From assembly GCA_025201845.1 (NCBI GenBank), contig MU603964.1:69121-119225 (forward strand): a stretch of DNA of 50,105 nt, written 5' to 3'. The notes below the pieces were generated by a model. That model did not search any database. It saw nothing but the letters and a program-made list of their open reading frames with translations, and was not told the DNA's origin. The position numbers and the translations under genes were made by a program. The DNA comes from Martensiomyces pterosporus (lineage: Eukaryota > Kickxellomycota > Kickxellomycetes > Kickxellales > Kickxellaceae). Of the stretch, positions 20,990 through 30,449 are shown piece by piece. Position 1 is the first letter of the stretch. Each line of letters opens with the position of its first letter.

Positions 20990-21337
20990 TCAGGCGGAGG
21001 CAATGCGGATGTGGTTTTTCTTCTGGAAATCGGCAAACTCCTTGTCCTTGGCCTTGTACTGAGCGGTGAGTTGCTCGATGGTGGTCTTGATCCCCTCCTG
21101 GTTGGTCTTCAGTGCCGGGAGAACCTCCTTGACTGTGCGCTCGACCAGGACACCGTTGATCAGTCGGAAGCACTTGCGGTCGTCAGACATTGGCGACATG
21201 GTTTTGACCACCAGGCTGTGCTCGTCCAGCTGAAGCTCCAGCTCGCCGATCTTGCTCGCAATGGCCTTGAGCTCGCTGCTGTACTGGTTTGCTGCTATCC
21301 TGAGCTCCTGCTCGTTCGGTGCCTTTGTGCTGCTCAT
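20990..21337 (-). CDS. Prefoldin subunit 2
   Basis: Beta-type subunit of the hexameric prefoldin (GimC) co-chaperone, which delivers nascent actin and tubulin to the CCT chaperonin in the cytosol. Length is 115 residues, close to yeast Gim4. Two coiled-coil helices flank the central hairpin: YSSELKAIASKIGELELQ..., then the subunit-2 block DRKCFRLINGVLVERTVKEV, then LTAQYKAKDKEFADFQKK. The frame is open upstream but only from a TTG. The ATG at 21337 (MSSTKAP) is the first and fits the family start. The gene is convergent with the PDI gene, 187 bases away, and tandem with DRG1. Confidence 0.92.
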   Translation of the reverse strand: MSSTKAPNEQELRIAANQYSSELKAIASKIGELELQLDEHSLVVKTMSPMSDDRKCFRLINGVLVERTVKEVLPALKTNQEGIKTTIEQLTAQYKAKDKEFADFQKKNHIRIASA

Positions 21338-21610
21338 CGTGTAAGGGAGGAGGTAATAGGATTGGGTGCTAGCGGGGGATATGTCCTGCGGGCTCGCCGC
21401 CCGCTCCAGCGGAAACCCAGACAGAAACAAACCCCAGCGGCTCGAGTGCTGCGTGTTTTGGGCAGCCGCCACGTGAATGCCCGCTTGCCAGCAGGAGAGG
21501 CTGGTGGACTGTGTATTTTGCAGGATTCGCTGGGCAAGCGCGAGCGTCAAGCACCAAAAAAAAAAGGCGAGGGCTAAAAAGGCAAGCAGCGAAATGAGAG
21601 GTTGGGTGTA

Positions 21611-22711
21611 CTACTTCTTTTTGACAATGGAAACGACATCTTCGTCAAGCAGGATGTGGTCTCTGCCGACCTTCTGCGGGTTGTGCTTGACTGAGCTGCC
21701 CCAGACCAGTGCATACGAGAACTCCTTCAAAATGCCGCGATGGATGGCGTCGCAAAAGTCGGTCACCGACGACTTGTCCTTCTTCAAGACAACGGGTGCC
21801 GAGTAGTCGGGCAGCTGGCCCTTTGGCTTTGTGTAAATGCGGGCCAAGTTGAGGTACTCCCACATCTTCTCCAGAAGCTCGTCAAAGTTCCACTCGTGGT
21901 GGGCGCTGATGGGCACGGCGTGCGGGATCTTGTAGATGAGATCGAGCTCCTCAATGGAGATCTGGTCAATCTTGTTCAGCACGTAGACAGCCGGGACGTA
22001 CACGCGGTTCCCCTCAATCACATCGATGAGGTCGTCGACCGTTGCGTCGCAGCGGAAGCTGATGTCGGCGCTCGTGATCCGGTACTCGTTCAAAATCGAC
22101 TTGACAATGTCCTGGTCCAGGTGGGTGAGGGGCACAGTGTTGGTCATGTTGACTCCGCCCTTCTCCTTCTTCTTAAACACAATGTTGGGCGGCTCCTTGT
22201 TCAGCCGGATGCCGAACCCCTCGAGCTCCCGCTCAATCACAGCCTTGTGCGTCAGCGGCTTGAGCACGTCGAGAACGAGGAAGATGAGCGAGCAGGTGCG
22301 GGCCACGGCAATGACCTGGCGACCACGGCCCTTGCCGTCCTTCGCGCCCTCGATGATTCCCGGAAGATCGAGGATTTGGATCTTGGCGCCCTTGTACTGC
22401 AGGACTCCAGGCACCGTGGTAAGCGTGGTGAACTCGACCTCGCTGACCTCGCTGAACGTGCCGGTCATTTTGGACATGAGCGTGGATTTGCCCACGGAGG
22501 GGAACCCGACGAAACCAACACGCGCCACTCCGGTACCAGCGACGTCGAAGCCCTCGCCGCCGCCGCCGCCGCTCTTGGGTGTGGTCATGATCTCGCGCTT
22601 GAGCTTGGCTAGCTTGGCCTTGAGAGTACCCAGATGGTATGCCGTGGCCTTGTTCTTTTGAGTCCGAGCCATTTCGGACTCGATCTCCTTAATCTTATCG
22701 TAGGTCGACAT
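21611..22711 (-). CDS. DRG1/Rbg1-family developmentally regulated GTPase
   Basis: Ribosome-associated Obg-class GTPase that with a DFRP1/Tma46 partner helps translation through stalls. Length is 366 residues, as in human DRG1 (367). The order is an N-terminal helical region, G1 GFPSVGKST (residues 69-77), G3 DLPGIIEGA, an inserted S5D2L-like region with [13 protein letters not shown]4 NKID, G5-like PISAHHEWN, and a C-terminal TGS domain ([19 protein letters not shown] ... [16 protein letters not shown]). The frame extends 12 bases upstream only to a GTG. The ATG at 22711 ([11 protein letters not shown]) matches the family N-terminus. DRG2 is excluded by the N-terminal and TGS sequences. No intron. 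Confidence 0.95.
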   Translation of the reverse strand: MSTYDKIKEIESEMARTQKNKATAYHLGTLKAKLAKLKREIMTTPKSGGGGGEGFDVAGTGVARVGFVGFPSVGKSTLMSKMTGTFSEVSEVEFTTLTTVPGVLQYKGAKIQILDLPGIIEGAKDGKGRGRQVIAVARTCSLIFLVLDVLKPLTHKAVIERELEGFGIRLNKEPPNIVFKKKEKGGVNMTNTVPLTHLDQDIVKSILNEYRITSADISFRCDATVDDLIDVIEGNRVYVPAVYVLNKIDQISIEELDLIYKIPHAVPISAHHEWNFDELLEKMWEYLNLARIYTKPKGQLPDYSAPVVLKKDKSSVTDFCDAIHRGILKEFSYALVWGSSVKHNPQKVGRDHILLDEDVVSIVKKK

Positions 22712-23033
22712 CTTGCCAGTCACGTATATTTGCCCTTGCTGATTAGCGCTCCTCTACAGGGTGTGTAAAAATAATTCGGGCGAGCGAGGTAGAATGCAAG
22801 ACAGACCTCGAATGCAGCCGAGAGCCCGGCCTGCCATGAAGAAATTTCGTCTGCTGAGAAGCGGCGTGCAAAGCTGGCCAAGCAATTCTATTGGCTATCT
22901 AGAAAACAAGAGCTGAGAAAACAGCGGAAGCTCTTTTTTTTGGCTCCAGGAGAAAAGGGCAGAAAAAGAGAAGACAGCGAGTGGCTTGGCTGTGTGTGAA
23001 AAGGCGAGGTGCAGCGCGCAGCGGCTGGGCTGT
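22712..23033. promoter_or_regulatory. Promoter of DRG1 and 3' flank of the Sec14-like gene
   Basis: 322 bases between two minus-strand genes. An AT-rich patch with AAAAATAATTC lies near 22768. No gene or clear box seen. Confidence 0.45.
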
Positions 23034-24758
23034 CTAGTCGTGGGCCTGCACCTTGCTCCAGTCGACGGTGGAGTCCACCAGGACACCCGTCCTTGTGTAG
23101 AAGTGGCGGGCGCGGGTGTACTTGTCCTTCTCCATGGCAGCGCTCTTCACGTCCTCGCTGATCTCGATTCTCCTGGCCGATGACTCTGCAAACTTGGAGT
23201 CATCCGAATCAGCCTTGGCCTTGATCCAGTCCTTCGTGGCCGCGATGAAGGTCTCGCGCACGCCGTCCAACTTCTTCGACACCAGCTCCCTGCCCTCGTC
23301 ATCGAACATCAGCTTGTTCTCCTCGGGGCTCGGCTTGGCGTACTCGTACGCGTACTTGTCCTTGCCGCCACGGATCTCAAGGAGCTCCTTCTCGTCAATG
23401 AACTTCATCAGTCCCTCGGGCTTTTGCGCAAACTGGATCTTGGAGGCAACCACAGGGTCGAGAAGCGGCGATATCAGCTTCCACACGCCCGAGAACCACC
23501 AGGGTCCGTTGTACACGATGCAGATTCCCAGGCACTCGGGGTAGTACGCCTCGAGGAACTTGAGGAACGTCTTGACGAACGGCCAGTCCATGTTCGCGTT
23601 CGAGTGGTCGGTCAGATCCATGATCAGGCACACGCGCTCGATGGGCGGCGAGAGGAGCTGGCGCAGGGTTTCCATCATCCAGATTAGATAGCGCTTGAGC
23701 TGCGGGTACGACTGGTCCTTCTGGTGGTGCAGATAGGATCCCGACCAGCTAGAGCAGAAAACAGGCGATGGAAAGACAAGTGGGTTTGCTTGTTAGCTGG
23801 CAGTGCCGAGTGGCGGTGCATGCTGCGCGTGCATGTGGTGTGCTCACTTGACAGAGCTGGGCGCGCGTGCTCCCAAGCTGCAGATGGTCATCCAGTTGCG
23901 CAGAACAAGCAAAGGTAGTGGCGGAGTGCTGCACGCACCAAATTAGCCCCCTCCCCCCCCGCCGCCCTTATCCTGCTGCGTCTATCGAAATCCTGCATTG
24001 CCTGCTCTTTTGTTCTCGCTCGGCACCACTTCAGCAGCTTGCCAACTCAAATGGCGGTACCAGTCACACAGAGAAGCACAATTACGCAGCAGTACTTACA
24101 TGATGGGCTGGCCGAGCTTGTCCTTTCCATGGGCATATGACACGCCCTTCCACATCAGCGAGGCATCGTTGTGGATGTCGCCATACCAAATGATCTCCTC
24201 GACCTTCTCCAAGATGCGCCACTTGACGGCAGCAATGGCCATCTTGTACGCCTTGTCGAGGTCCCACTTTCTGGCTCTCAGGAACCTCAGAACAAGCACG
24301 TCCGGGTGGTCCTCGCGGATGGCGGACCAAAACGCGCTCCTCAGCGTATTGTCCGGGATCTGAGACTGGTAGACGGGAACCAGCTCTCCGTCCTTGCCGC
24401 ACTCGGAGACGATGCCCAATTCCTTGCATTTCTCGGCAACCGACTGGTTGAACATGCAGCCTTCGAAGACCTCGAATGGCGGGGTGTTCTTGGCCTTCTC
24501 GCGCTCTGCTGCGTCGTCGCTGTCGGTGGGTCGCGCAATGGGGTCGCAGTCGATGGAGTCGATGGGCTTGTCAAAGTCATCCAGCAGCCGCTTCCAGAAA
24601 TCCGCCAGCAGCTTCTCCTCGACGGGCGTCAGGTGCTTGAACGCTCCGCAGGTGTCCAGACGACCCTTGGTGAACTGGGTGGTGATGGCTTCGCGTCCGG
24701 CCCCAGCGATGTCGACGGTGGACCTCTGCCTGGAGAGACTTTTGAACAGACCGCTCAT
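23034..24758 (-). CDS. Sec14-like CRAL-TRIO protein (first of two)
   Basis: Predicted phosphatidylinositol/lipid-transfer protein of the Sec14 superfamily. Exons are 24100-24758 and 23034-23748, phase 2 at the join, giving 457 residues. The 351-base intron has AT|GTAAGT and CTCTAG|C borders and a C-rich run. Residues about 1-140 are family-specific. The CRAL-TRIO N-terminal helices follow (DVLVLRFLRARKWDLDKAYK, about 155-175), then the lipid-binding lobe with RVCLIMDLTDHSNANMDW, YYPECLGICIVYNGPWWFSG and LLDPVVASKIQF. The C-terminal part is charged. The split reading frames each look like a fragment, but together they complete one domain. The gene shares architecture with the gene at 27800-29332 (PE..GI.I.. 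W.FSG.W..ISP..DPVV.SKI), so the two are paralogues. Its promoter diverges from Atg6. Exact yeast orthologue not assigned. Confidence 0.9.
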
Positions 24759-25807
24759 TTCTTGTATTTTTGTATATGTCTAGAGCTTAAACAGGGAAGA
24801 GTCTATGCGCGTAAGCGATGGGCTTTGGCAGATGGCACACGGACACAAGCGTAGGAAGGCGTGTGCAGGTGCAAGACGTGTATATCCCCTCGATAGGAAA
24901 CGGAAACAAAAACAAACAAGCCTGCTATTCAAACCCGTATAGTATGAGAAAAATCAGGGGAGCAGAGGAGGGAGGGCTGGAGCAGTAGAGAGAAAAGAGG
25001 GAGTGGAACAGGGAATCAAATGCACCAGGTCCAGAATGCTGCCTTGACGAAACCAAGACATGATGAGGGTCGTCCAGATTTTCCCTCCCACTCCCCCCGC
25101 ACACACTCCGTACGGGCACGTACACGTCAGCCCGCTCCTCTCCTCTGGCTGGACCCCTTATCCGCCAATCCCATTCGGCCTGCAGCCTGGAAGAGAAGCA
25201 CCACAGCTCCGACCGCCCTGTCTTCTTAGCGCGCAGCGCCAACGGAAGCAAAGCAAGCGCAGATGCGGCTTTTCAGGCCAGCTGTTTGCGTGCCCAAGGG
25301 CGCATTTCTGTTCAATGGCGCCTGTCAAGCTGCGTTTAGCATTCCACAGAAGGGCCAGCACTCCATCTCGAGGCCACCACGTTAATAGCAGCCGGCCTTT
25401 ATGCGTCCTCAGCCTCCACTTGGGATCCCTTTGGGGCATATTTGCAAGAAGCCTCGATCTGGGACTCACATGCGGTCCAGCCCTCGCTGCTGGAATTTTG
25501 GTGAGCGACATGACGAGTCCCATTTGCCTGCATCGGCTCCATCGACCATCCGTCTTCTGTAAGGGAAAAAGCGCGGCAGGCGTAGCCATCCCCTCTAGCA
25601 TGTGGGGGAAGCGTGCGCTCTCGTGGCAGCCACACCAACAGCAGCGCCTGCCAGGTGGCATGTGCCAGTACACCAGGCATCATCTCCCGCGTGACGCGCC
25701 CTATAACTCACTCGCCAGCTGCTTCGCTGCCATAGAACAGCAGCTCGCCAACTGCGCTGGAGAAGGCGACCCACGACCTTGGTTTTATCTTTACACTCGC
25801 TAGGGCA
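24759..25807. promoter_or_regulatory. Divergent promoter region: Sec14-like gene / Atg6
   Basis: 1049 bases with no convincing gene. A 247-codon plus-strand frame (25060-25803) overlaps a minus-strand frame and has no domain or codon bias, so I leave it out. An A-rich block (about 24900-24925) lies close to the Sec14-like start and a leader-like segment precedes Atg6. Confidence 0.5.
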
Positions 25808-27694
25808 ATGTCGAAATCCAGCTACAAGTGCAAGCGGTGCAGCCGGCTGATCGCCTTTACAGACACAGCATGGAGCGGAATCACAGCAGGAGGTGTTGAT
25901 GCGCTGGTTGGAACTCTACCGCCTGGCAGGGACGAAGAGCTGCACGATATGCTGCGCTCCCATGCACCGCCAGCGGCAATAGCCGATGTTTCCCGGTTCC
26001 TCAGCCAGTCATTTCGCACAGACCGCATTACTCGCTCGCCTGGAGGCGCAATTACCAGCAGCAGCGCTGACCATGCCAGCTCGACTTATTCTCCGCCTCC
26101 TCCGTCGCGGCATGACATGGGTGGTTCATTGGCGCTTATCCTCGAGAGCACTGGCAACGCCAGAAACACAAACCATATGGATCACGCGCATCTTCGCGAG
26201 AGCAACGGCATGGCGGGAGGCGCTGTGCAGCTGGACGAAAGCCAGCAGCGAGCTGATAGCAAGGCTCCCGACGGCAGCCGCCCACCACTATCGCCTGCTG
26301 GATCTGACCCCGGAAGCGCTGGCTCAATGGACCGTCTGGCTGCGGGAAGCAGCAGCAGCCAAAGCGAGTCATTCATCCTTCTTAGCAGCTCGCAGCTCCT
26401 ACAGCACAAACCCACTTTGGCAACCACAAGCCAAGCACCGCGCTCACATTCACCCCACGAGGCTGCAGATCGCGGCAAGCCACCACTATTGCCAGGTGCC
26501 GATAATCCACAATCGCCTTCACGCCACACAGGGATAGAAGGCAGTAGCGGGGCGCTCTCTAATGCCGACTCGATGTCATCGGCAAAAGCCCACACTATAG
26601 CTGTGGCGGCAGCGGCTGCCAGTGCCACGCATAGAGACGGCACGGCGGATGATATGGCTCTCACCTTCGATGCTATCGGCCGTATAATGGACAAGCTTGA
26701 GGAACGATCGGTGATTGACCATCCGATGTGCGAGGACTGCGCAGAGACTATGCTAAGGCTACTTGACCGGGAGGCCAGGGACTGCGCGCATGCCACAGAG
26801 GTACTTGAAGGAATAGGCAGGACAGCAGAGGCTGTGGGAAAATATGGCAGCGCGCTGCCGGTGGCCGAAGATGTCAAGGAGCTGGAGAGAGAGCTGGAGA
26901 GACAGGCGGAGCTGGAGCGCACGTTGGAGGAGACTCTGGGCACCTTGGACTCGCAGCTGGAGGACATTTCGTCGCAGATAGCCGACCTTGACGAGGAGAC
27001 GAGGCAGCTGGACGCGCTCGAGGCCCAGCACTACCAGGACCTCAACGACTACCAGCACGTATTGGAGCGATGCGAGGCAGAGCAATGGGCACTTGACGAA
27101 AAATACGCGAGGCTGGCCGCCCAGCTGACGCAGCTGCAGCGAACCAACGTGTACAACGACATCTTCAACATCGCTGTCAGCGAGGGCATCGCCAGCATCA
27201 ACGGGTTCCGGCTTGGCGGCCGGTCCTCGCCCTACGGAGTCGAGTGGGCCGAAATCAACGCCGCATGGGGCCAAGCTCTGCTTCTGCTGCAGACAGTCGC
27301 ACGCAAGCTCAACTACGAGTTCTTGGGATACAAGCTCATCCCCATGGGCTCGTTCTCTCGGATCGAGAAGGTTGCGGAGGCCTCGGCCACTTATGAGCTA
27401 TTTGGGTCGGGCGACATGTACCTGGGCCGCTTGTTCCAGAACAGAAGGTTTGACTCGGCCATGGTCGCCTACCTGGCATGCCTGGATCAGCTCGCGCAGC
27501 TTGTGATGAGCTTGAACTCGCAGATCCGCCTGCCATACAGGATCGAGCAAGATAAGGTCGGTGGTGCGTCGATCAAGATCCAGTTCGGCCAGGACGACGT
27601 GTGGACGAGGGCGTGCAAGAATACGCTGATGGATGCGCGGTGGATCCTGGCATTTGCATCGTCATACGCCTCGTCTGTCCCTGACGACATGTAG
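25808..27694 (+). CDS. Beclin-1 / Atg6 (Vps30), PI3-kinase complex subunit
   Basis: Core subunit of the class III PI3-kinase complexes (Vps34, Vps15, Atg14 or Vps38) that make PI3P for autophagy and endosomal sorting. Length is 628 residues without intron. The N-terminus has the CxxC of the family (C8, C11 in CKRCS). A long Ser/Pro-rich disordered insert fills about residues 60-290. The second CxxC is CEDC (C308, C311), as in Beclin-1. A coiled coil follows (about 335-445, ELERELERQAELERTLEETL). The C-terminal BARA/evolutionarily conserved domain (about 448-628) has NDIFNIAVSEGIASINGFRLG, EINAAWGQALLLL and LGYKLIPMGSFSRIE. The insert makes it longer than human Beclin-1 (450). A clear BH3 motif was not identified. 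Two Sec14-like genes flank it. Confidence 0.95.
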   Translation: MSKSSYKCKRCSRLIAFTDTAWSGITAGGVDALVGTLPPGRDEELHDMLRSHAPPAAIADVSRFLSQSFRTDRITRSPGGAITSSSADHASSTYSPPPPSRHDMGGSLALILESTGNARNTNHMDHAHLRESNGMAGGAVQLDESQQRADSKAPDGSRPPLSPAGSDPGSAGSMDRLAAGSSSSQSESFILLSSSQLLQHKPTLATTSQAPRSHSPHEAADRGKPPLLPGADNPQSPSRHTGIEGSSGALSNADSMSSAKAHTIAVAAAAASATHRDGTADDMALTFDAIGRIMDKLEERSVIDHPMCEDCAETMLRLLDREARDCAHATEVLEGIGRTAEAVGKYGSALPVAEDVKELERELERQAELERTLEETLGTLDSQLEDISSQIADLDEETRQLDALEAQHYQDLNDYQHVLERCEAEQWALDEKYARLAAQLTQLQRTNVYNDIFNIAVSEGIASINGFRLGGRSSPYGVEWAEINAAWGQALLLLQTVARKLNYEFLGYKLIPMGSFSRIEKVAEASATYELFGSGDMYLGRLFQNRRFDSAMVAYLACLDQLAQLVMSLNSQIRLPYRIEQDKVGGASIKIQFGQDDVWTRACKNTLMDARWILAFASSYASSVPDDM

Positions 27695-27764
27695 GTCTGG
27701 GCCGTCGAGGCAGCATTTTTCTATTATGCCATGCAACCAGGCACGTATGAAAAAGAAAGCAGCG

Positions 27765-27818
27765 GATCTAGAAGGAAACAGATCTAGAAGGAAACAGATC
27801 TAGAAGGAAACAGATCTA
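27765..27818. repeat. 16-base tandem repeat, three and a third copies
   Basis: The unit GATCTAGAAGGAAACA occurs at 27765-27780, 27781-27796 and 27797-27812, with six more bases matching. It lies at the 3' end of the second Sec14-like gene. That gene's TAG stop (27802-27800, minus) lies inside the third unit. Confidence 0.95.
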
Positions 27819-29332
27819 TCGGGCTTGATGAACCCAAGCCTGCTGTACAGCGTATGTGCACGCACATACGGATCCAGATTGACTGCTGCAGTGCGCAGCT
27901 CGTCCTTTGCACTGCGCCTGCTGCTTTCGACACCATCCCCTTTGGCTTCTAGCCACCTGCGTGTTTCCTGCTCGTACCTGTCCACCGCACTCACAAACGC
28001 ACCCTCCGCACTCCGGCGAGCCTCGGCGTCCGCCATGCAGGCACTTTCCTCTGGAGTGGGCAGGATGTACTTGTAATCAAACTGCTTCTTCCCTCCGACC
28101 TCGCCGGGCAAGCTATCCAAATCGATATACGGCGCGATTTCCTGCGCACTCTTCGCCATTACGATTTTGGACTTTACCACGGGGTCGATGAATGGCGATA
28201 TAACCGACCATATCCCCGAGAAGATCCACGAGTTTACGTGCAAGATGAGAATGCCCAGAGTCTCGGGGTAGTAGTTGGTCAGCAGCGAAATCAGCGTGAC
28301 TATCAGCTTGATGTCGATGTTCTCGCGCGTGAACCCAGTCAAGTCGAACAGTATGGTGACTCTGCCGTCGGACTTGTCTGCCAGCAGCTGCGACGTCTCG
28401 ATCTGCCAGCAGAGGAACCTCTTGATCGCCAGGATATTCCTATTTCTCGCAACATTCATCCTCACTCGGACCAAATACACGGGGCTTCCCAGCCTATCCT
28501 CCGTGCATGCAAAGGCCAGACCCGTGTCCATCGTGTGGTAGTGCAGTCTGGACTCGCCAAAGTATGCCACCTCGTCAATGGCCTGGGCCACACGCCAAAC
28601 GATGGTCTTCTTGATCATGTCGAAGGCCAGGCTGGGGTCCCACTTGCGCGCCCTTAGGAATCGCAGAACCCACGAGTCCGGGTCGCCTATCTGCGTGGCG
28701 GCCTGCCAGAAGGCTGCGCGGAACGACCGCGATAGTGGCGGCTGGCCAAACAGCGGCTCAAACCCGGGCGGCACAAGCGGTGTCTCCGAGCCGCCCTTGC
28801 TGCTGGCGGTGCGGCTGATGCGCTGCTCGACTGTCTCCGTGCGCTGCAAACTCGATTCCTTGCTATTTTCTGCTGCAGCCACAGCCGTGGGCGTCGATGC
28901 GCCACTAGAGCTGGCTGGTGTGGCTGACACCGAGCTGGGCAGCGACTTTGAGCCCCATCCAAACCACCCACCGCTACCGGAGGGACTCTCCTTATTGCTC
29001 CTTGGCCTTCCCTTGAGGTTGCTGGCCACTGCTCTAGAGCTGCGCGCATCCAGAGGCTCAAACGACAGGGCAGTAATGTCCTCTTCGGCTTCGTCGCCGT
29101 TCTCACCTGACTCCTGCCTCTGGCTGTTTTGGGGGTGGGCCAAGCTGAAGAGGACGGGCAGTGGCTCGCTGCTGGCTTCATTGAATTCCCGGAGCAGTAG
29201 GCGCCAGAGCCGCTGCAGCTTGGCGGCTTCCTCCGAGGTTAAGGAGCCCATGCGGCCGCTGGTCATGGGAACAAGCTGGCGGTAGTGGTCCAAAAGCGAG
29301 AGCTGTGTTTCTGCGTCCATGCCTCCCTCCAT
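27800..29332 (-). CDS. Sec14-like CRAL-TRIO protein (second of two)
   Basis: Predicted phosphoinositide/lipid-transfer protein of 510 residues in one exon. Residues about 1-190 are a short helical head and a Ser-rich disordered stretch. The CRAL-TRIO N-terminal helices (DSWVLRFLRARKWDPSLAFD) are followed by the lipid-binding lobe (VTILFDLTGFTRENIDIKLI, YYPETLGILILHVNSWIFSG, FIDPVVKSKIVMA). The frame extends to 29512, but only from a non-ATG codon into sequence that reads like leader DNA. ATG 29332 (MEGGMDAETQ) is the first in frame; ATG 29320 is the alternative. It ends inside a 16-base tandem repeat and is convergent with Atg6, 105 bases away. It is paralogous to the gene at 23034-24758 but differs in its head region. 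Confidence 0.9.
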   Translation of the reverse strand: MEGGMDAETQLSLLDHYRQLVPMTSGRMGSLTSEEAAKLQRLWRLLLREFNEASSEPLPVLFSLAHPQNSQRQESGENGDEAEEDITALSFEPLDARSSRAVASNLKGRPRSNKESPSGSGGWFGWGSKSLPSSVSATPASSSGASTPTAVAAAENSKESSLQRTETVEQRISRTASSKGGSETPLVPPGFEPLFGQPPLSRSFRAAFWQAATQIGDPDSWVLRFLRARKWDPSLAFDMIKKTIVWRVAQAIDEVAYFGESRLHYHTMDTGLAFACTEDRLGSPVYLVRVRMNVARNRNILAIKRFLCWQIETSQLLADKSDGRVTILFDLTGFTRENIDIKLIVTLISLLTNYYPETLGILILHVNSWIFSGIWSVISPFIDPVVKSKIVMAKSAQEIAPYIDLDSLPGEVGGKKQFDYKYILPTPEESACMADAEARRSAEGAFVSAVDRYEQETRRWLEAKGDGVESSRRSAKDELRTAAVNLDPYVRAHTLYSRLGFIKPDRSVSF

Positions 29333-29813
29333 TGTTTTTGTTAGGTGCCACCTGGTAGTAATGAAGGAAGAAAAAAAAAGAAGCTGGAGTGTAGGAGGAA
29401 AGGCGCGGGTATGGCTGGAGAGAAGGAGAAGGGCCAGTGGCGTAGAGAAGCTGGCTTGGGGAGGATAGTGCCAGTGCTGCAGCGCTTTCCTGTCTCCGCC
29501 ACACCGCACCACCTGCCCCCTTTAGAGGCAATAATTGCCCGAAGGCGCTAGGCCGCCACCACACGTTCCACAGGAGAAGTTCTAATTCGAGGCGATGTTT
29601 GGTACCAACATTTATTCCATTTTGAACAAACAAGGATTGCGTTTGGGAGGCACAAGTACAGATTGAAATGAGATGAGATGAGATGAGATGAAAGAGAAAC
29701 GAGCAGCGTTTGCTAAGCGGAAGCGACAGGGCGGGGCCAGATGGGGTGCAGAGAAATGTACATATGTTGCGAAAGAGTAGAGGCCAGAGGTGCTATTTTG
29801 TTGCGGCTTCTCG
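29333..29813. promoter_or_regulatory. Intergenic with ATGAG pentamer repeat
   Basis: 481 bases between two minus-strand genes. About five ATGAG units lie at 29668-29691, downstream of nothing recognised and 122 bases past the end of the next minus-strand gene. The sequence before the Sec14-like start is purine-rich on the plus strand. No gene seen. Confidence 0.5.
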
Positions 29814-30449
29814 CTACAGAGAGGCACGCTTGCGGAAGCCAGCCAGCAGCGGCGACTCCTCGATGCGTTTCAAGTCATTGGTTGAAAAGTCGATGACCTC
29901 CTTGAGTATGGTGACACGCATAGTAGCAAGCCAGCTGCCGCCTCTTTGTGCTGTGTCGTCCTGCTGCTGTTTCTGGGAAGCGTCCCCAGGCTGCTCTTCC
30001 TTTGGAGGAGTAAATGCGTCGGCGGACCTGGACTGCACCTCCTCCCAGTCCTTGATCGACGACGATCTCGACACAGGCACTGGGTGCGCGTGCAGATTTT
30101 CGTACGAGTCAACGATTCGCTTAAGCTCGGTCTGCTGCGTGCGAATCAGCAGAGCCAGCTGGTGGATTTTGTGCTCAATGTACTGGCACATGGCGCCTCC
30201 CAGGGGGTTGGCTTTGTGCATGCGGTGCTCTTGGAGGAAGCGCGCCAGCTGCGTGTGCCGGTCGCGGATGGAGCTCAGGAGCTCGTGTGCCTTGTGCGCC
30301 TTGGCCTCCTCGCTGTCCTCTTCCTTGTGGTGCAGCTCCATGTAATCGTCGAACAACTGCAGTGTCATGGCTGTGGACGACGACGAGGCGGACGATGACT
30401 TGGAAGAGGTCCATTTTGCCTGTGATGTGGGGCAGAGCGACAGCGTCAT
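29814..30449 (-). CDS. Conserved-looking helical protein of unknown function (211 aa)
   Basis: I do not recognise the family. The frame is open further upstream, but only from TTG into pyrimidine-rich leader; ATG 30449 (MTLSLCPTSQ) is the first in frame. After a Ser-rich start (SSKSSSASSSS), residues about 30-125 are strongly helical and charged: LQLFDDYMELHHKEEDSEEA, HELLSSIRDRHTQLARFLQE, then IHQLALLIRTQQTELKRIVD. A Gln/Asp-rich linker follows. The end (LATMRVTILKEVIDFSTNDL ... ESPLLAGFRKRASL) is basic. The helical part looks like a coiled-coil bundle. No membrane segment or signal peptide. The codon use and clean frame support a real gene. Confidence 0.7.
   Translation of the reverse strand: MTLSLCPTSQAKWTSSKSSSASSSSTAMTLQLFDDYMELHHKEEDSEEAKAHKAHELLSSIRDRHTQLARFLQEHRMHKANPLGGAMCQYIEHKIHQLALLIRTQQTELKRIVDSYENLHAHPVPVSRSSSIKDWEEVQSRSADAFTPPKEEQPGDASQKQQQDDTAQRGGSWLATMRVTILKEVIDFSTNDLKRIEESPLLAGFRKRASL

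Noticed and set aside
21338..21550. N-terminal extension of prefoldin 2
   Set aside because: The extension begins with TTG, is unlike any prefoldin and contains no ATG before MSSTKAP.
25060..25803. 247-codon plus-strand frame before Atg6
   Set aside because: No domain, no codon bias, another frame overlaps it on the minus strand, and it starts far from any promoter-like signal.
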